Source: an uncultured Anaeromyxobacter sp. (lineage in GTDB: Bacteria; Myxococcota; Myxococcia; Myxococcales; Anaeromyxobacteraceae). Taken from it: a stretch of DNA of 64,000 bases. Position 1 is the stretch's first letter. Each line of letters opens with the position of its first letter. Positions 9,310 to 18,192 of the stretch are shown here, in pieces. The stretch is taken from contig CAIQRS010000017.1 of NCBI GenBank assembly GCA_903874275.1, forward strand, positions 1-64,000, read 5' to 3'. The notes below the pieces were generated by a model, which was not told the DNA's origin, did not search any database, and saw nothing but the letters and a program-made list of their open reading frames with translations. Both the position numbers and the translations under genes were made by a program.

Positions 9310-10803
9310 ATGAAGCCTCACCCGGACGTCGCCGCCCTCCTCGCCGCCTGGCGCGACACACCCGCCGGGGACGAGGACCTGAGGGCCCGGATCGGCGCGA
9401 CCGTCGCCGCGCTGAAGAACCTCCGCCGCGACCGGCCCGAGCTCTTCTCGCCCGAGGCGGCCCGGCTGGTGCGCCCCGCTCCGGACGTCGCCGCCCCGCG
9501 GGGGGGGCAGGCGCCGCAAGCGCCACGGCCGCCCGTGCAGGCGGACCCCACCCAGGTCCTCCGAGACGTCTTCGGCTTCCCCTCCTTCCGCCCCGGCCAG
9601 CGCGAGCTCGTGGACGCCGTCCTCTCCGGCCGCGACGCCCTCGGCGTCCTCCCCACCGGCTCGGGCAAGTCGCTCACCTACCAGCTGCCTGCCCGGATGC
9701 TCGGCGGCGTCACCCTGGTGGTCTCCCCGCTCATCGCCCTCATGAAGGACCAGGTCGAGGCCATGGGGAGGGTGGGGCTCCGCGCCACGTTCCTCAACTC
9801 GGCCCTCGACGCCGAGGAGCGGCGCAGCCGGGTGGCCGCGGTCCGCCGCGGGGAGTACGAGCTGGTCTACGCGGCACCCGAGGGGCTCGAGGGAGCGGCC
9901 GGCGCCGCGCTCGCCGGGGCGCGCCTCTCGCTCGTCGCGGTGGACGAGGCCCACTGCATCAGCCACTGGGGGCACGACTTCCGCCCCGCCTACCGCAACC
10001 TGGCCGGGCTTCGGGCCCGCTTCGGCGGCGCCCCGGTCCTGGCGCTCACCGCCACGGCCACGCCCAAGGTGGCCACCGACATCGCCGAGCAGCTGGGCAT
10101 GCGCGCGCCGGCCCTTTTCCGCGGATCGGTCTTCCGCCCCAACCTCCAGCTCCACGTGGTGAAGAAGGGCGGGGACGGGCCGGGGTCGCGGGACGAGATC
10201 CTCGACCGGGTCCGCGCCCGCCGCGGGCAGAGCGGCATCGTCTACTGCATCGCCCGCAAGTCGGCCGAGTCGGTCGCCGAGTTCCTTCGTTCACGGAAGG
10301 TGAAGTCGATGGCCTACCACGCCGGTCTCGAGGCCGGGGAGCGGGAGCGGGTGCAGGACGCCTTCCTGGGCGGGAAGGCCGACGTGGTGGTGGCCACCGT
10401 GGCCTTCGGGATGGGCATCGACAAGCCGGACATCCGCTACGTCATCCACCGCGACATGCCCGGGTCGGTCGAGGGGTACTGCCAGGAGATCGGCCGCGCC
10501 GGCCGCGACGGGGAGCCCTCCGACTGCGTGCTCCTCTACTCCTGGGCCGACGTGATGGCCCACGACCGGCTGGCCGAGGGGACCGACGACGCCGCCACGT
10601 CCCGGCTCCAGCGACAGAAGGCGCGGGCCATGTTCGAGTGGGCCGAGGCGAGCGGCTGCCGCCACCGGCTGCTGGGGCGACACTTCGGCGAGGAGATCCC
10701 TCCCTGCGGGTCGAGTTGCGACGCCTGCGCCCCCGCCAGGGCGGTTGCGACCCGCGCGGGACTGGTCCGCCGGGCGGTGGCCCCGCGCCGCACGCGTGGA
10801 TAG
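9310..10803 (+). CDS. recQ: RecQ-family ATP-dependent DNA helicase
   Basis: 497 residues from the ATG at 9310. Superfamily 2 motifs are clear: FRPGQRELV (motif 0), Walker A LPTGSGKS (residues 114-121), DEAH box VDEAHCISHWGHDFR (from about 211), LTATAT, then the second RecA domain with AFGMGIDKPDIRYVIH and QEIGRAGRDG. A four-cysteine zinc element (GCRHRLLGRHF...PPCGSSCDAC) follows near the end. It lacks the winged-helix extension and HRDC domain of full-length RecQ and has an extra helical N-terminus of about 80 residues. It unwinds DNA during repair. The mscS-like gene begins 26 bp downstream. Confidence 0.92.
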   Translation: MKPHPDVAALLAAWRDTPAGDEDLRARIGATVAALKNLRRDRPELFSPEAARLVRPAPDVAAPRGGQAPQAPRPPVQADPTQVLRDVFGFPSFRPGQRELVDAVLSGRDALGVLPTGSGKSLTYQLPARMLGGVTLVVSPLIALMKDQVEAMGRVGLRATFLNSALDAEERRSRVAAVRRGEYELVYAAPEGLEGAAGAALAGARLSLVAVDEAHCISHWGHDFRPAYRNLAGLRARFGGAPVLALTATATPKVATDIAEQLGMRAPALFRGSVFRPNLQLHVVKKGGDGPGSRDEILDRVRARRGQSGIVYCIARKSAESVAEFLRSRKVKSMAYHAGLEAGERERVQDAFLGGKADVVVATVAFGMGIDKPDIRYVIHRDMPGSVEGYCQEIGRAGRDGEPSDCVLLYSWADVMAHDRLAEGTDDAATSRLQRQKARAMFEWAEASGCRHRLLGRHFGEEIPPCGSSCDACAPARAVATRAGLVRRAVAPRRTRG

Positions 10804-10829
10804 CCACGCCGGTTCGCGCTTCGGATAGC

Positions 10830-13355
10830 ATGCCCCGGATGACGTCCCGCGTTCGCGCCCTCGCATCGGCGGCCCTCTTGGCGGCGGCCTTCCTCCTCGG
10901 CGCCGACCCTGCCCACGCCGCCGGCCCCCTGGATCTGTTCGCGCCCCCGGCCGCGGACGCGAAGCCGGCGACGAAGAAGGAGGGGCCGCCCTCCCCGGAG
11001 GCCATCCCGCTGCCCGGGATCGTTCCGGCCGCGGTGGAGGCCTACCGCAACCTGGCCGCCATCCGGGCCAGGACCGATCCGGGACGATCCCTCGATCAGA
11101 TGCTCGCCCCCCTCGACGAGCTCGGGAAGTCCGTCGAGCAGGCCGGGGAGCTCCTGACGAGCCAGCCGATCACGGCGGTGTCCGACCGCGACCTGGTGGA
11201 CTTCCGGCAGGAGATGCTCCGCCAGGACGCGCTGCTCGGAAGGTGGAGCTCGAAGCTCGAGGAGGCCGTCCGTACGACGTACGGTTCCCAGAAGGAGCTC
11301 GAGCGGATGGAAGCGGTCTGGACGCTCACCGAGCAGAGGGCCGCGGCCGAGGGAGCAACCCCCGCGATCCTGGCGCGTGCACAGTCGGTGCGCGGGGAGA
11401 TCGACGACCTCGGGAGGAGCGTCCGCGCGCGGCTCGACCGGCTGCTCGGGGCGCAGGATCGCGTGGCCAGCCTGCGCATCCGGATCCTGGCCTGGATTGG
11501 GGCCGCCGATCGGGCCGACGCGATCCGGGACCGGCAGCTCTTCGAGATCGAGGCCCGGCCCATCTGGGAGGTCTTCTCGCGCGACCGACCGTTCCGGGAG
11601 TTTGGCGGCCAGCTCCGCCGGGTCTTCCAGCACAACGTCTCCACCCTGTCGGCCTTCGTCCGCGAGGAGGGGCTGGGCTTCCTCTGGGTCCTGGCCGCCT
11701 TCGTGTTCGTGGCCGCCGCCATCGCCTGGTCGGGGAGGCATCTGGCCGCCCGCGCGGCCGCCGACCCCGAGCTCGCCGTGCCGGCCGAGACGGTCGCGCA
11801 CCCCGTCGCCGCAGGGATCCTCGTCGCGCTCAGCCTCACCTCCTGGTTCCTTCCGATGGCCCCGGCGGTCTTCACCGAGCTGTCGATCCTGGTCGCGCTG
11901 CCCTCGCTCCTCCTGCTCGCCGGCAAGGTGCTCCCCGCGGCGATGCACGCCCCGCTCTACGGCTTCACGGCGCTGTTCGGCGTCACGCGGATCGCCGCCG
12001 TCCTTCCCGAATCCTCCCTGGCGGGGCGGCTCCTCATCCTCCTCGTCGCGATCGTCGCCCTCATCGGCATGATCCGGTTGCTCCGGACGGACGCACCCTG
12101 GACGCGGGCGATCGCGCGCCCCAACCGGAGGGCGCACGTCCGGATCGCGCTGTGGGTGATCGGCTCCCTGCTCGCCGTCTCCCTGGTCGCCAACGTGGTC
12201 GGGAACGTGAGCCTGGGGCGAAGGCTCGCCGACGGAGCCCTTTCCTCCGGGATGCTGGCGCTCGTCCTCGCTGCGGTCGCCCGGGTGCTCCGCGGGCTCT
12301 TCGAGGGCGCCCTGCGCATGCCGGAGGTCCACAGGTTTCCGGCGGTGGCCGGGAACGCCACCCTCATCGCCGAGCGGGGCTCGGTGCTCATCGAGTGGGC
12401 CGGCCTGCTGCTCTGGATCGGGGGCACCCTCCGGGTGTTCTACGTGGAGACCGCGGTGGTGGACTGGGTGCGGTCGGCGCTCACCGCGCGGCTCAGGTTC
12501 GGCGGCCTCGACCTCTCGCTGGGCGACCTGGCCGCCTTCGGGATCACCCTCTGGCTCGCGGTACTGCTGGCCCGCCTGCTCCGCGTCCTGCTGGAGGCCT
12601 GGCTGGGCCGGGACGCGCGGCTGCCGGCCGGGGTCCCCGTCGCCATCTCCAAGACGGTGGGCTACCTGGTGGTCGGGACCGGGTTCCTGATGGCCATCCT
12701 CGCCTCGGGCATGGACGTCACCCGCTTCACCGTGATCCTGGGCACGCTCTCGGTCGGCATCGGCTTCGGCCTGCAGAACGTGGTGAACAACTTCGTCTCC
12801 GGGCTCATCCTGCTCTACGAGCGCCCCATCCGCGTGGGGGACGTCATCGAGGTGGGGACGTCCACCGGCACGGTGACCCACATCGGGATCCGCTCCAGCA
12901 CCATCAAGACCTTCCAGGGCGCCGAGGTGGTGCTGCCCAACTCCAACCTGGTCGCGAACCAGCTCACCAACTGGACCCTTTCCGACCAGGTCCGGCGCGT
13001 GGACATCGACGTCGGGGTGGCCTACGGGAGCGACGTCGTGAAGGTCCAGGAGATCCTGTTCCTCGCCGCACGCGCCAACGTGGACGTCCTCTCCGACCCC
13101 GCCCCGGTGGCCCTCTTCACCGGGCTGGGGGACAGCGCGCTCGGCTTCCAGCTCCGCTTCTGGACCTCCCGGTTCGACCGCCACCTGGCCATCGCCGGCG
13201 AGGTCCGGCAGGCGGTGGTCGAGAAGCTCGACGCGGCCGGGATCGCCATCCCGTTCCCCCAGCGTGACCTGCGCGTGGTCGCGGTGGACGGCGCGGCGGC
13301 GCGGGCGCTGCGCGGCGGAGAGCCGGGCGCGGGAGAGCCGCCGGGCGGGAAGTAG
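10830..13355 (+). CDS. Large MscS-type mechanosensitive channel protein
   Basis: 841 residues from ATG 10830 (a second ATG at 10839 is equally possible). An N-terminal signal sequence (ALASAALLAAAFLLGADPAHA) leads to a helical periplasmic domain of roughly 250 residues, then about ten membrane spans. The C-terminal MscS core is conserved: GTLSVGIGFGLQNVVNNFVSGLILLYERPIRVGDVIEVG, followed by the beta domain (GTVTHIGIRSSTIKTFQGAEVVLPNSNLVANQLTNWT). The length and layout resemble the MscK/YbdG-like multi-span members rather than three-span MscS. It should gate in response to membrane tension. Its stop codon directly abuts the nikR stop on the other strand. Confidence 0.92.
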   Translation: MPRMTSRVRALASAALLAAAFLLGADPAHAAGPLDLFAPPAADAKPATKKEGPPSPEAIPLPGIVPAAVEAYRNLAAIRARTDPGRSLDQMLAPLDELGKSVEQAGELLTSQPITAVSDRDLVDFRQEMLRQDALLGRWSSKLEEAVRTTYGSQKELERMEAVWTLTEQRAAAEGATPAILARAQSVRGEIDDLGRSVRARLDRLLGAQDRVASLRIRILAWIGAADRADAIRDRQLFEIEARPIWEVFSRDRPFREFGGQLRRVFQHNVSTLSAFVREEGLGFLWVLAAFVFVAAAIAWSGRHLAARAAADPELAVPAETVAHPVAAGILVALSLTSWFLPMAPAVFTELSILVALPSLLLLAGKVLPAAMHAPLYGFTALFGVTRIAAVLPESSLAGRLLILLVAIVALIGMIRLLRTDAPWTRAIARPNRRAHVRIALWVIGSLLAVSLVANVVGNVSLGRRLADGALSSGMLALVLAAVARVLRGLFEGALRMPEVHRFPAVAGNATLIAERGSVLIEWAGLLLWIGGTLRVFYVETAVVDWVRSALTARLRFGGLDLSLGDLAAFGITLWLAVLLARLLRVLLEAWLGRDARLPAGVPVAISKTVGYLVVGTGFLMAILASGMDVTRFTVILGTLSVGIGFGLQNVVNNFVSGLILLYERPIRVGDVIEVGTSTGTVTHIGIRSSTIKTFQGAEVVLPNSNLVANQLTNWTLSDQVRRVDIDVGVAYGSDVVKVQEILFLAARANVDVLSDPAPVALFTGLGDSALGFQLRFWTSRFDRHLAIAGEVRQAVVEKLDAAGIAIPFPQRDLRVVAVDGAAARALRGGEPGAGEPPGGK

Positions 13356-13772
13356 CTAGCGCAGCCCCTCGCCGGTGGTGGCCGGCACGACCTTGCCGTA
13401 CTTCACGCCCTTGGTGGAGACGAGCCCGTCCCCCATGGCCGAGATGTCGCGCCCGCGCCCGCGCAGGACCAGCACCTCGAGGCAGTTGTGGGGGTCGAGG
13501 TGGACGTGGAGCGCCGAGACCACGGCCCGGTGGTTCTCGTGCTGGATGTGGGCGAGCTTCTGGGCCAGGCTCGCCGAGTCGTGGTCGTAGACCAGGGTCA
13601 CCACGGCGACCTTCTCCTCCTTGCCCCGCGAGGCCCACTCGCGCTGGACCAGCGAGTCGCGGATGAGGTCCCGGACGGCCTCCGACCGGTTGACGTAACC
13701 CTTCTCGGCGATGAGCCGGTCGAATTGCGCGAGGAGGTCCTCCTCCAGCGAGATCCCGATGCGCTCGAGCAT
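13356..13772 (-). CDS. nikR: Nickel-responsive regulator NikR
   Basis: 138 residues. An N-terminal ribbon-helix-helix DNA-binding domain (RIGISLEEDLLAQFDRLIAEKGYVNRSEAVRDLIRD) is joined to an ACT-like metal domain. The nickel ligands match the family: His78, His89 and His91 in ALHVHL, and Cys97 in HNCLEV. NikR represses nickel uptake genes when nickel is plentiful; no nickel transporter is in the window, so its targets lie elsewhere. It starts 51 bp from, and divergent to, the RND transporter. Confidence 0.95.
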   Translation of the reverse strand: MLERIGISLEEDLLAQFDRLIAEKGYVNRSEAVRDLIRDSLVQREWASRGKEEKVAVVTLVYDHDSASLAQKLAHIQHENHRAVVSALHVHLDPHNCLEVLVLRGRGRDISAMGDGLVSTKGVKYGKVVPATTGEGLR

Positions 13773-13823
13773 GCGTGAACACTACCCGCCCCGCCGGCCG
13801 AAATGCTACGAATCGGCGGACCG

Positions 13824-16154
13824 ATGGAAAGACACCCCTTCCTGGAGCGCGTCTTCCGCCGCATCGTGGCGCTCCGCGTCCCCGTGCTGGCCGCCTACGC
13901 GGTCCTCCTGCCCGTGGCCGTCGCGCTGGCGCTGCGCATCCCGTCCGAGGGGGCCATCGACCGGCTCATCGTCCCCTCCGATCCGGACTTCGTGGCCACG
14001 CGGGCCTTCCAGAAGGTCTTCCCGGAGGGGCAGGTGGTGCTCCTCCTGCTCGAGTCGGACGACCCCTGGAGCCCCGACGTCCTGAAGCAGGTCATGGCGC
14101 TCGAGGAGCGGCTCGGGAAGATCCCCGGGGTTCACCCCGTCTCGGCCCTCGACATCTTCCGCAGGGTCCAGCCCGGGTTCCAGCCCGACGCCGCCTCGGC
14201 CGCCGCCTACCGGAAGTTCGCCACCGGCACCGACATCCTCCGGCGGCAGGGGCTGGTGGGAGATCGGTTCCAGGGGGTGGTGGCCGGCTTCGGCGGGGCC
14301 ATGCGGGAGCGGGCGGCCACGCTCGCCTCAATCGAGGAGGCGGTCGGGGAGCCCGGACCAGGCGTGAAGACCATCCGCAAGGTGGGCGCACCCTTCGTGG
14401 AGTCCTGGATCGAGCACGAGTCGGGGTCGGCCTCGGCCCGCTACTTCCCGCTCTTCGGCATCTTCGTCGTGGTCATCGCGCTCTTCCTCTACCGCTCCTG
14501 GCGGACGCTGCTGGCCGTCCTGCTCTCCCTGGGCACGGCGGTGGCCATGGGGGTGGGGGCGGGGTCGCTGCTGGGCTTCTCCTTCACGGTGGTGTCGTCG
14601 CTCGTTCCACTCACCGTGATGGTGACGACGTTGGCCACCCTGGTGTACCTCCAGTCCCGCTTCGTCGACCAGCCCGAGGGAAGCGAGGTGGACGCCCACC
14701 AGATCTTCTCCCTCGCCAACAAGTTCCTGCCGGTCACGGCCTCCACGGTCGCGGCGGTGCTGGGTTTCGGCGCGCTCGCCGTGTCGAGGATCCTCCCCGT
14801 CCGGGAGATGGGCGTCTGGACCGCCGTGGGGCTGGCCCTGGGGTGGATCGTCGCCTTCACCCTCTTCCCGGCGCTGCAGAAGGTCCTGCGCACCCCCACC
14901 GGCCGGACGGTGGCCGTCCGGACCCGCTTCTACGACCGCCTGGCGGACGTGCTCCCGGTCTTCACCTGGCGCTTCCGCTGGGCGCTCGTGCTGGGGTCGC
15001 TGGTGGTCTCGGCGGCCGGGGCGGTGGGGCTCTTCGGGCTGCCCGGTGTCGTCGCGCCCATGCGCGTGGGCGTGGACTCGCTCGACTACGTGGATCCCGG
15101 CCTCGACATCCACCGGGACATGGTCTGGTTCCGGAAGAACGTGGCGGGGCTCAACGTGGCCCGGGTCTGGATCCGCACCCCGCCCGGAGGCGCGGTGGAC
15201 CCGGAGTTCCTCCGCGGCGTGGACCGCTTCGCCACCTCCGTGGAGGCGATCCCCCGGGTCTCGGGAGCGGTCGGACCCACCACCTTCCTCCGGATGCGGC
15301 GCTACATGGCCGGCCAGGGCGACCGGATCCCCCAGGACCGCGCCTCCTTCGAGGCGGCCGCCGCCGACGTGGAACAGCTCCTGCTCACCGAGGCCGAGCT
15401 GCGCGCCTTCCTCGACGTGGGCACGCTCGGGAACGCCCAGCTCACCGTGATCTTCGAGGGGGTCGAGGAGAAGGAGTTCCACGAGCTCATCGCCAGGCTG
15501 CGCCAGGCCTGGGACGAGGCGACGAAGGACGACCCGGCCTTCCGCGGGGTGGAGATGCAGGTGGTGGGGGAGTCAATGCTACAGGCCAAGGTGGGGGCGA
15601 GCCTGGTGCCCACGCTCACCGAGAGCTTCGCGCTCACCGCGGGGCTCATCTTCCTGGCCTTCCTCTTCGTCTTCCGCAGCCCGTCGGCGCGGCTCATGGC
15701 CATGATCCCGTCGGTCTTCGCCATCCTGGCCACGTTCCTGGGGATGAGCCTGCTCGGCGCCTCGCTCAACGTGGCCACCATCCTCATCGCCACCACCGTG
15801 CTGGGCACCACCGAGAACGACCAGATCCACTTCTTCTACCACCTGCAGGAGGGGCGGCAGGAGGGGCGGAACTTCGAGCAGTCGCTGCGCTACACGCTGC
15901 GCGTCTCGGGGCGGGCCATCGTCTTCGCCACGCTCATCAACGCGGCCGGATTCCTGGCCCTCTCGGTCTCCAACTTCCCGCCGCTGCGCCAGTTCGGAGT
16001 CATCACCTCGGCGGCCTTCCTGCTCTCGATGGTGGCCGACTTCACGGCCCTCCCGGCCGCGCTGTGGCTCATCTCCGGGGAGAGGCCCGTCGCGGGAGCG
16101 GAAGGAAGGCCGGGATCTGCTTCATCCGCCCCGCCCACTCCGGGTGGTTCATGA
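13824..16154 (+). CDS. RND/MMPL-type membrane transporter
   Basis: 776 residues from ATG 13824 (another ATG at 13803 adds seven residues). The plan is that of the RND superfamily: one N-terminal span (VPVLAAYAVLLPVAVAL), a periplasmic loop, five spans beginning YFPLFGIFVVVIALFLYRSW, and the same arrangement repeated in the second half from about ALVLGSLVVSAAGAVGLFG, ending with QFGVITSAAFLLSMVADFTALPA. The TTVLGTTENDQIHFFYH segment is the counterpart of the family's charged fourth helix. Such proteins export lipids, hopanoids or hydrophobic compounds. Substrate unknown. Its last 86 bp overlap the opposite-strand DUF1295 gene. Confidence 0.88.
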   Translation: MERHPFLERVFRRIVALRVPVLAAYAVLLPVAVALALRIPSEGAIDRLIVPSDPDFVATRAFQKVFPEGQVVLLLLESDDPWSPDVLKQVMALEERLGKIPGVHPVSALDIFRRVQPGFQPDAASAAAYRKFATGTDILRRQGLVGDRFQGVVAGFGGAMRERAATLASIEEAVGEPGPGVKTIRKVGAPFVESWIEHESGSASARYFPLFGIFVVVIALFLYRSWRTLLAVLLSLGTAVAMGVGAGSLLGFSFTVVSSLVPLTVMVTTLATLVYLQSRFVDQPEGSEVDAHQIFSLANKFLPVTASTVAAVLGFGALAVSRILPVREMGVWTAVGLALGWIVAFTLFPALQKVLRTPTGRTVAVRTRFYDRLADVLPVFTWRFRWALVLGSLVVSAAGAVGLFGLPGVVAPMRVGVDSLDYVDPGLDIHRDMVWFRKNVAGLNVARVWIRTPPGGAVDPEFLRGVDRFATSVEAIPRVSGAVGPTTFLRMRRYMAGQGDRIPQDRASFEAAAADVEQLLLTEAELRAFLDVGTLGNAQLTVIFEGVEEKEFHELIARLRQAWDEATKDDPAFRGVEMQVVGESMLQAKVGASLVPTLTESFALTAGLIFLAFLFVFRSPSARLMAMIPSVFAILATFLGMSLLGASLNVATILIATTVLGTTENDQIHFFYHLQEGRQEGRNFEQSLRYTLRVSGRAIVFATLINAAGFLALSVSNFPPLRQFGVITSAAFLLSMVADFTALPAALWLISGERPVAGAEGRPGSASSAPPTPGGS

Positions 16155-16992
16155 GCATGCGCCGGTCCTTCATGGGGACCGAGATGAAGACGAAGAGCGC
16201 CGTGATGGAGAGCGGACCGGCCAGGGTCCACCAGGCGGGCCGGGCCGCGAAGCCGAGGATCCAGAGCCCCCACCAGAATCCCATCTCGCCCAGGTAGTTG
16301 GGGTGGCGGCACCAGCCCCAGAGCCCGGTGTCGAGCATCGCGCCCCGCTCCCGGCGCGACGACATGAAGCGGCGCAGCTGCAGATCCGACACCGCCTCGA
16401 GGGCGATGGCGCCCGCGGTCACCGCGACCCCCAGCGCGTCGAGCCAGCCGGGCGGGCGCCCGGGGCCGGAGAGCGCCGGCCAGGCGGCGAGCAGCCCCAG
16501 GAACACCCAGCCGGTGGGGAAGAGGTGGAGCCCCACGAAGCTCGCGGGCCAGTAGAACCTCCCGGTCTTCCGCCGGATGTCCACGTACCGGTAGTCCTCG
16601 TCGCCGAGCCCGTGCCAGCGCACGAGCTGGTTCGCGGTGAGGCGCAGGCCCCAGGCGGCCACCAGGATCACCACCAGCGACTGGCGCAGCGCCACGGCCT
16701 CGGCGCCGCCCGGCGCCATCGCCCAGTAGAGCGCGATGGGGATGGGGGCCACGCTCCAGAAGGGGTCGTACATGCTGGAGTTGTCGAGGGCGAGGCTGAA
16801 GCAGAAGACCACCACGGTCGCCATCGCGTCGGCGGCGAGCGCCACCCACAGGGGGTCGCGCCCCGGGAGGGCCATGACCGTGAGGGCGGCCCCGATCAGG
16901 GAGGCGAGGTAGGCGGCCGCGAGCCAGGCAAGGGAGCGGCCCCGGGTGTGGCGGGGGTCGCCCGCGGAGGGGATGTGGGACGGGTCGGACAT
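16069..16992 (-). CDS. DUF1295 / steroid 5-alpha-reductase-like membrane protein
   Basis: 307 residues with about six hydrophobic spans. The conserved C-terminal signature is present: LDTGLWGWCRHPNYLGEMGFWWGLWI and DRRMLMNHPEWAGRM, typical of the DUF1295 branch of the 5-alpha-reductase/isoprenylcysteine methyltransferase fold. An upstream FRLTANQLVRWHGLGDEDYRYVDIR-type segment also fits. Members are thought to be NADPH-dependent reductases or methyltransferases on lipid-like substrates; the substrate here is unknown. The 3' end overlaps the RND transporter by 86 bp tail to tail. Confidence 0.88.
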   Translation of the reverse strand: MSDPSHIPSAGDPRHTRGRSLAWLAAAYLASLIGAALTVMALPGRDPLWVALAADAMATVVVFCFSLALDNSSMYDPFWSVAPIPIALYWAMAPGGAEAVALRQSLVVILVAAWGLRLTANQLVRWHGLGDEDYRYVDIRRKTGRFYWPASFVGLHLFPTGWVFLGLLAAWPALSGPGRPPGWLDALGVAVTAGAIALEAVSDLQLRRFMSSRRERGAMLDTGLWGWCRHPNYLGEMGFWWGLWILGFAARPAWWTLAGPLSITALFVFISVPMKDRRMLMNHPEWAGRMKQIPAFLPLPRRASPRR

Positions 16993-17056
16993 CGCGTACA
17001 GTTAACGGAAGGGTGGCCCGTTCGCCGTCACCTTCCCGGGCCGCCAGGGGGCCGCC

Positions 17057-17485
17057 ATGTCGATCGTCGATCTCGCCGCCATTCCGCAGGTCGCACTCGC
17101 CTTCATCAACGACGATCATCGCGAGGAGGCACGTCTCCTCAACGACCTCGCCGAGGCCGTGAAGGGGCACAAGGTGGGGAAGATCCCGGTCGAGACCGTG
17201 CTCCACCGCTTCGAGGCCCTCTTCGCCCACACCCAGGAGCACTTCGGCCGGGAGGAGGAGGCCATGCGCCAGGAGGGCTTCCCACCGTACCCGGTGCACA
17301 AGGGGGAGCACGACCGGGTCATCGAGGAGATGGAGTCGGAGGAGACCCATTTCCGGGAGACCGGCGACACGGGACGGCTCTGGAGCTACGTGTCAGAGGG
17401 CGTTCCGGCCTGGTTCATCGGCCACATCCAGTCCATGGACTCCGTCACCGCGCAGTTCGTGAGCATGAAGCGGGGCGGTGGGTAG
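17057..17485 (+). CDS. Bacteriohemerythrin
   Basis: 142 residues, the usual size of a single-domain hemerythrin. The diiron ligands are recognisable in order: NDDHREE, a HRFEALFAHTQEHFGREEEAM stretch with HxxxE, HKGEHDRV, and the final FIGHIQSMD. The protein reversibly binds oxygen and probably serves oxygen storage, delivery or sensing in a microaerophile or facultative anaerobe. It stands alone between two minus-strand genes and probably has its own promoter in 16993-17056. Confidence 0.93.
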   Translation: MSIVDLAAIPQVALAFINDDHREEARLLNDLAEAVKGHKVGKIPVETVLHRFEALFAHTQEHFGREEEAMRQEGFPPYPVHKGEHDRVIEEMESEETHFRETGDTGRLWSYVSEGVPAWFIGHIQSMDSVTAQFVSMKRGGG

Positions 17486-17497
17486 GTTCGCGAACGG

Positions 17498-17935
17498 TCA
17501 GCGCGCCGCCCCGGCCCACACCGGGGTGCTCCATGCGTCGAGGCGCCAGCGAATGCCGACGTTGAGCTTGCCGAGCCCGCCGCGGCCTCTGGCGTCGAGC
17601 TGGGGAGGCTGGTAGTCGACCTGGACCCCGGACGTGCTGGCGGCGCGTGCCATGCTCGAGACCACGCCGATGTTGAGCCGGTCGATGGTCGCCAGCGCCA
17701 GCTCGGTCCGCTTGCCGCGGGTGTCGATGGCCTGCTCGCGACCGGGGATGGAGACGCGGGGCTGGCAGAACTCGGCGCGGCAGGCCGGGTTGTCGCCTCC
17801 GCTGCGGGTCTCGGCCCGGACCTGCGCGACCTCGGCGCTGGGAGCCTCGGGCCGGGCCCATGCCGGGATCTCCCCCGGGACGTGGCCGAAGCCAGCTCCG
17901 ATGACGACTTGCAGCGCCATTGCCGCGAAGAACAT
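17498..17935 (-). CDS. Small exported protein, unknown function
   Basis: 145 residues with a hydrophobic N-terminus (MFFAAMALQVVIGAGFG) that looks like a signal peptide or anchor; an internal ATG at 17920 could also serve. The middle part contains two cysteines (NPACRAEFCQPR), perhaps a disulfide, and the C-terminus ends in a beta-like segment (KLNVGIRWRLDAWSTPVW). No family is recognised. It lies tail to tail with the hemerythrin gene, 12 bp apart. Confidence 0.6.
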   Translation of the reverse strand: MFFAAMALQVVIGAGFGHVPGEIPAWARPEAPSAEVAQVRAETRSGGDNPACRAEFCQPRVSIPGREQAIDTRGKRTELALATIDRLNIGVVSSMARAASTSGVQVDYQPPQLDARGRGGLGKLNVGIRWRLDAWSTPVWAGAAR

Positions 17936-18016
17936 GGCTCATGGTAGGCGCGTTCCGATATCGACGGGATGCCCTTCGCGGGTCTCTCGGGTCTGCGGGG
18001 AATCCCTCATACGAAG

Positions 18017-18047
18017 GAGGGCCCGGTCCAGGTCGGACCGGGCCCTC
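18017..18047 (-). terminator. Strong hairpin after tRNA-Ala
   Basis: A perfect 13-bp, GC-rich stem (18017-18029 with 18035-18047) closes a 5-nt loop immediately downstream of the tRNA 3' end at 18052. Position and stability fit a transcription terminator, although the following sequence has only a short, broken T run. Confidence 0.75.
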
Positions 18048-18051
18048 GAGA

Positions 18052-18127
<76 letters not shown>

Positions 18128-18163
18128 GTACGCGCACGCCTCCCACGACAGGGGAGGGGGCCT

Positions 18164-18192
18164 TGTTTACGGGCAGGGGAGACGGGTGTCAA
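18164..18192 (-). promoter_or_regulatory. Candidate promoter for tRNA-Ala
   Basis: On the minus strand a consensus -35 TTGACA (18192-18187) is followed after 17 bp by TAAACA (18169-18164) as a -10. Transcription would start about 30 nt before the tRNA. The -35 overlaps the stop codon of the upstream DUF420 gene. Confidence 0.5.

Noticed and set aside
8259-10829. Upstream extension of the MscS frame to a 1,698-residue reading frame
   Set aside because: It runs antisense and out of frame through a lipoprotein gene and recQ; high GC keeps it open. The signal peptide fixes the start near 10830.
13773-13823. NikR operator in front of nikR and the RND transporter
   Set aside because: No GTATGA-N16-TCATAC-like repeat is visible in the short gap.
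16995-17012. TTAACGGA near the DUF1295 start as a seventh sulfur-regulon site
   Set aside because: Only the right half matches; the TCC half is missing and the gene has no sulfur link.
18017-18047. Inverted repeat as a CRISPR unit or transposon end
   Set aside because: A single copy directly behind a tRNA; terminator is the simpler reading.
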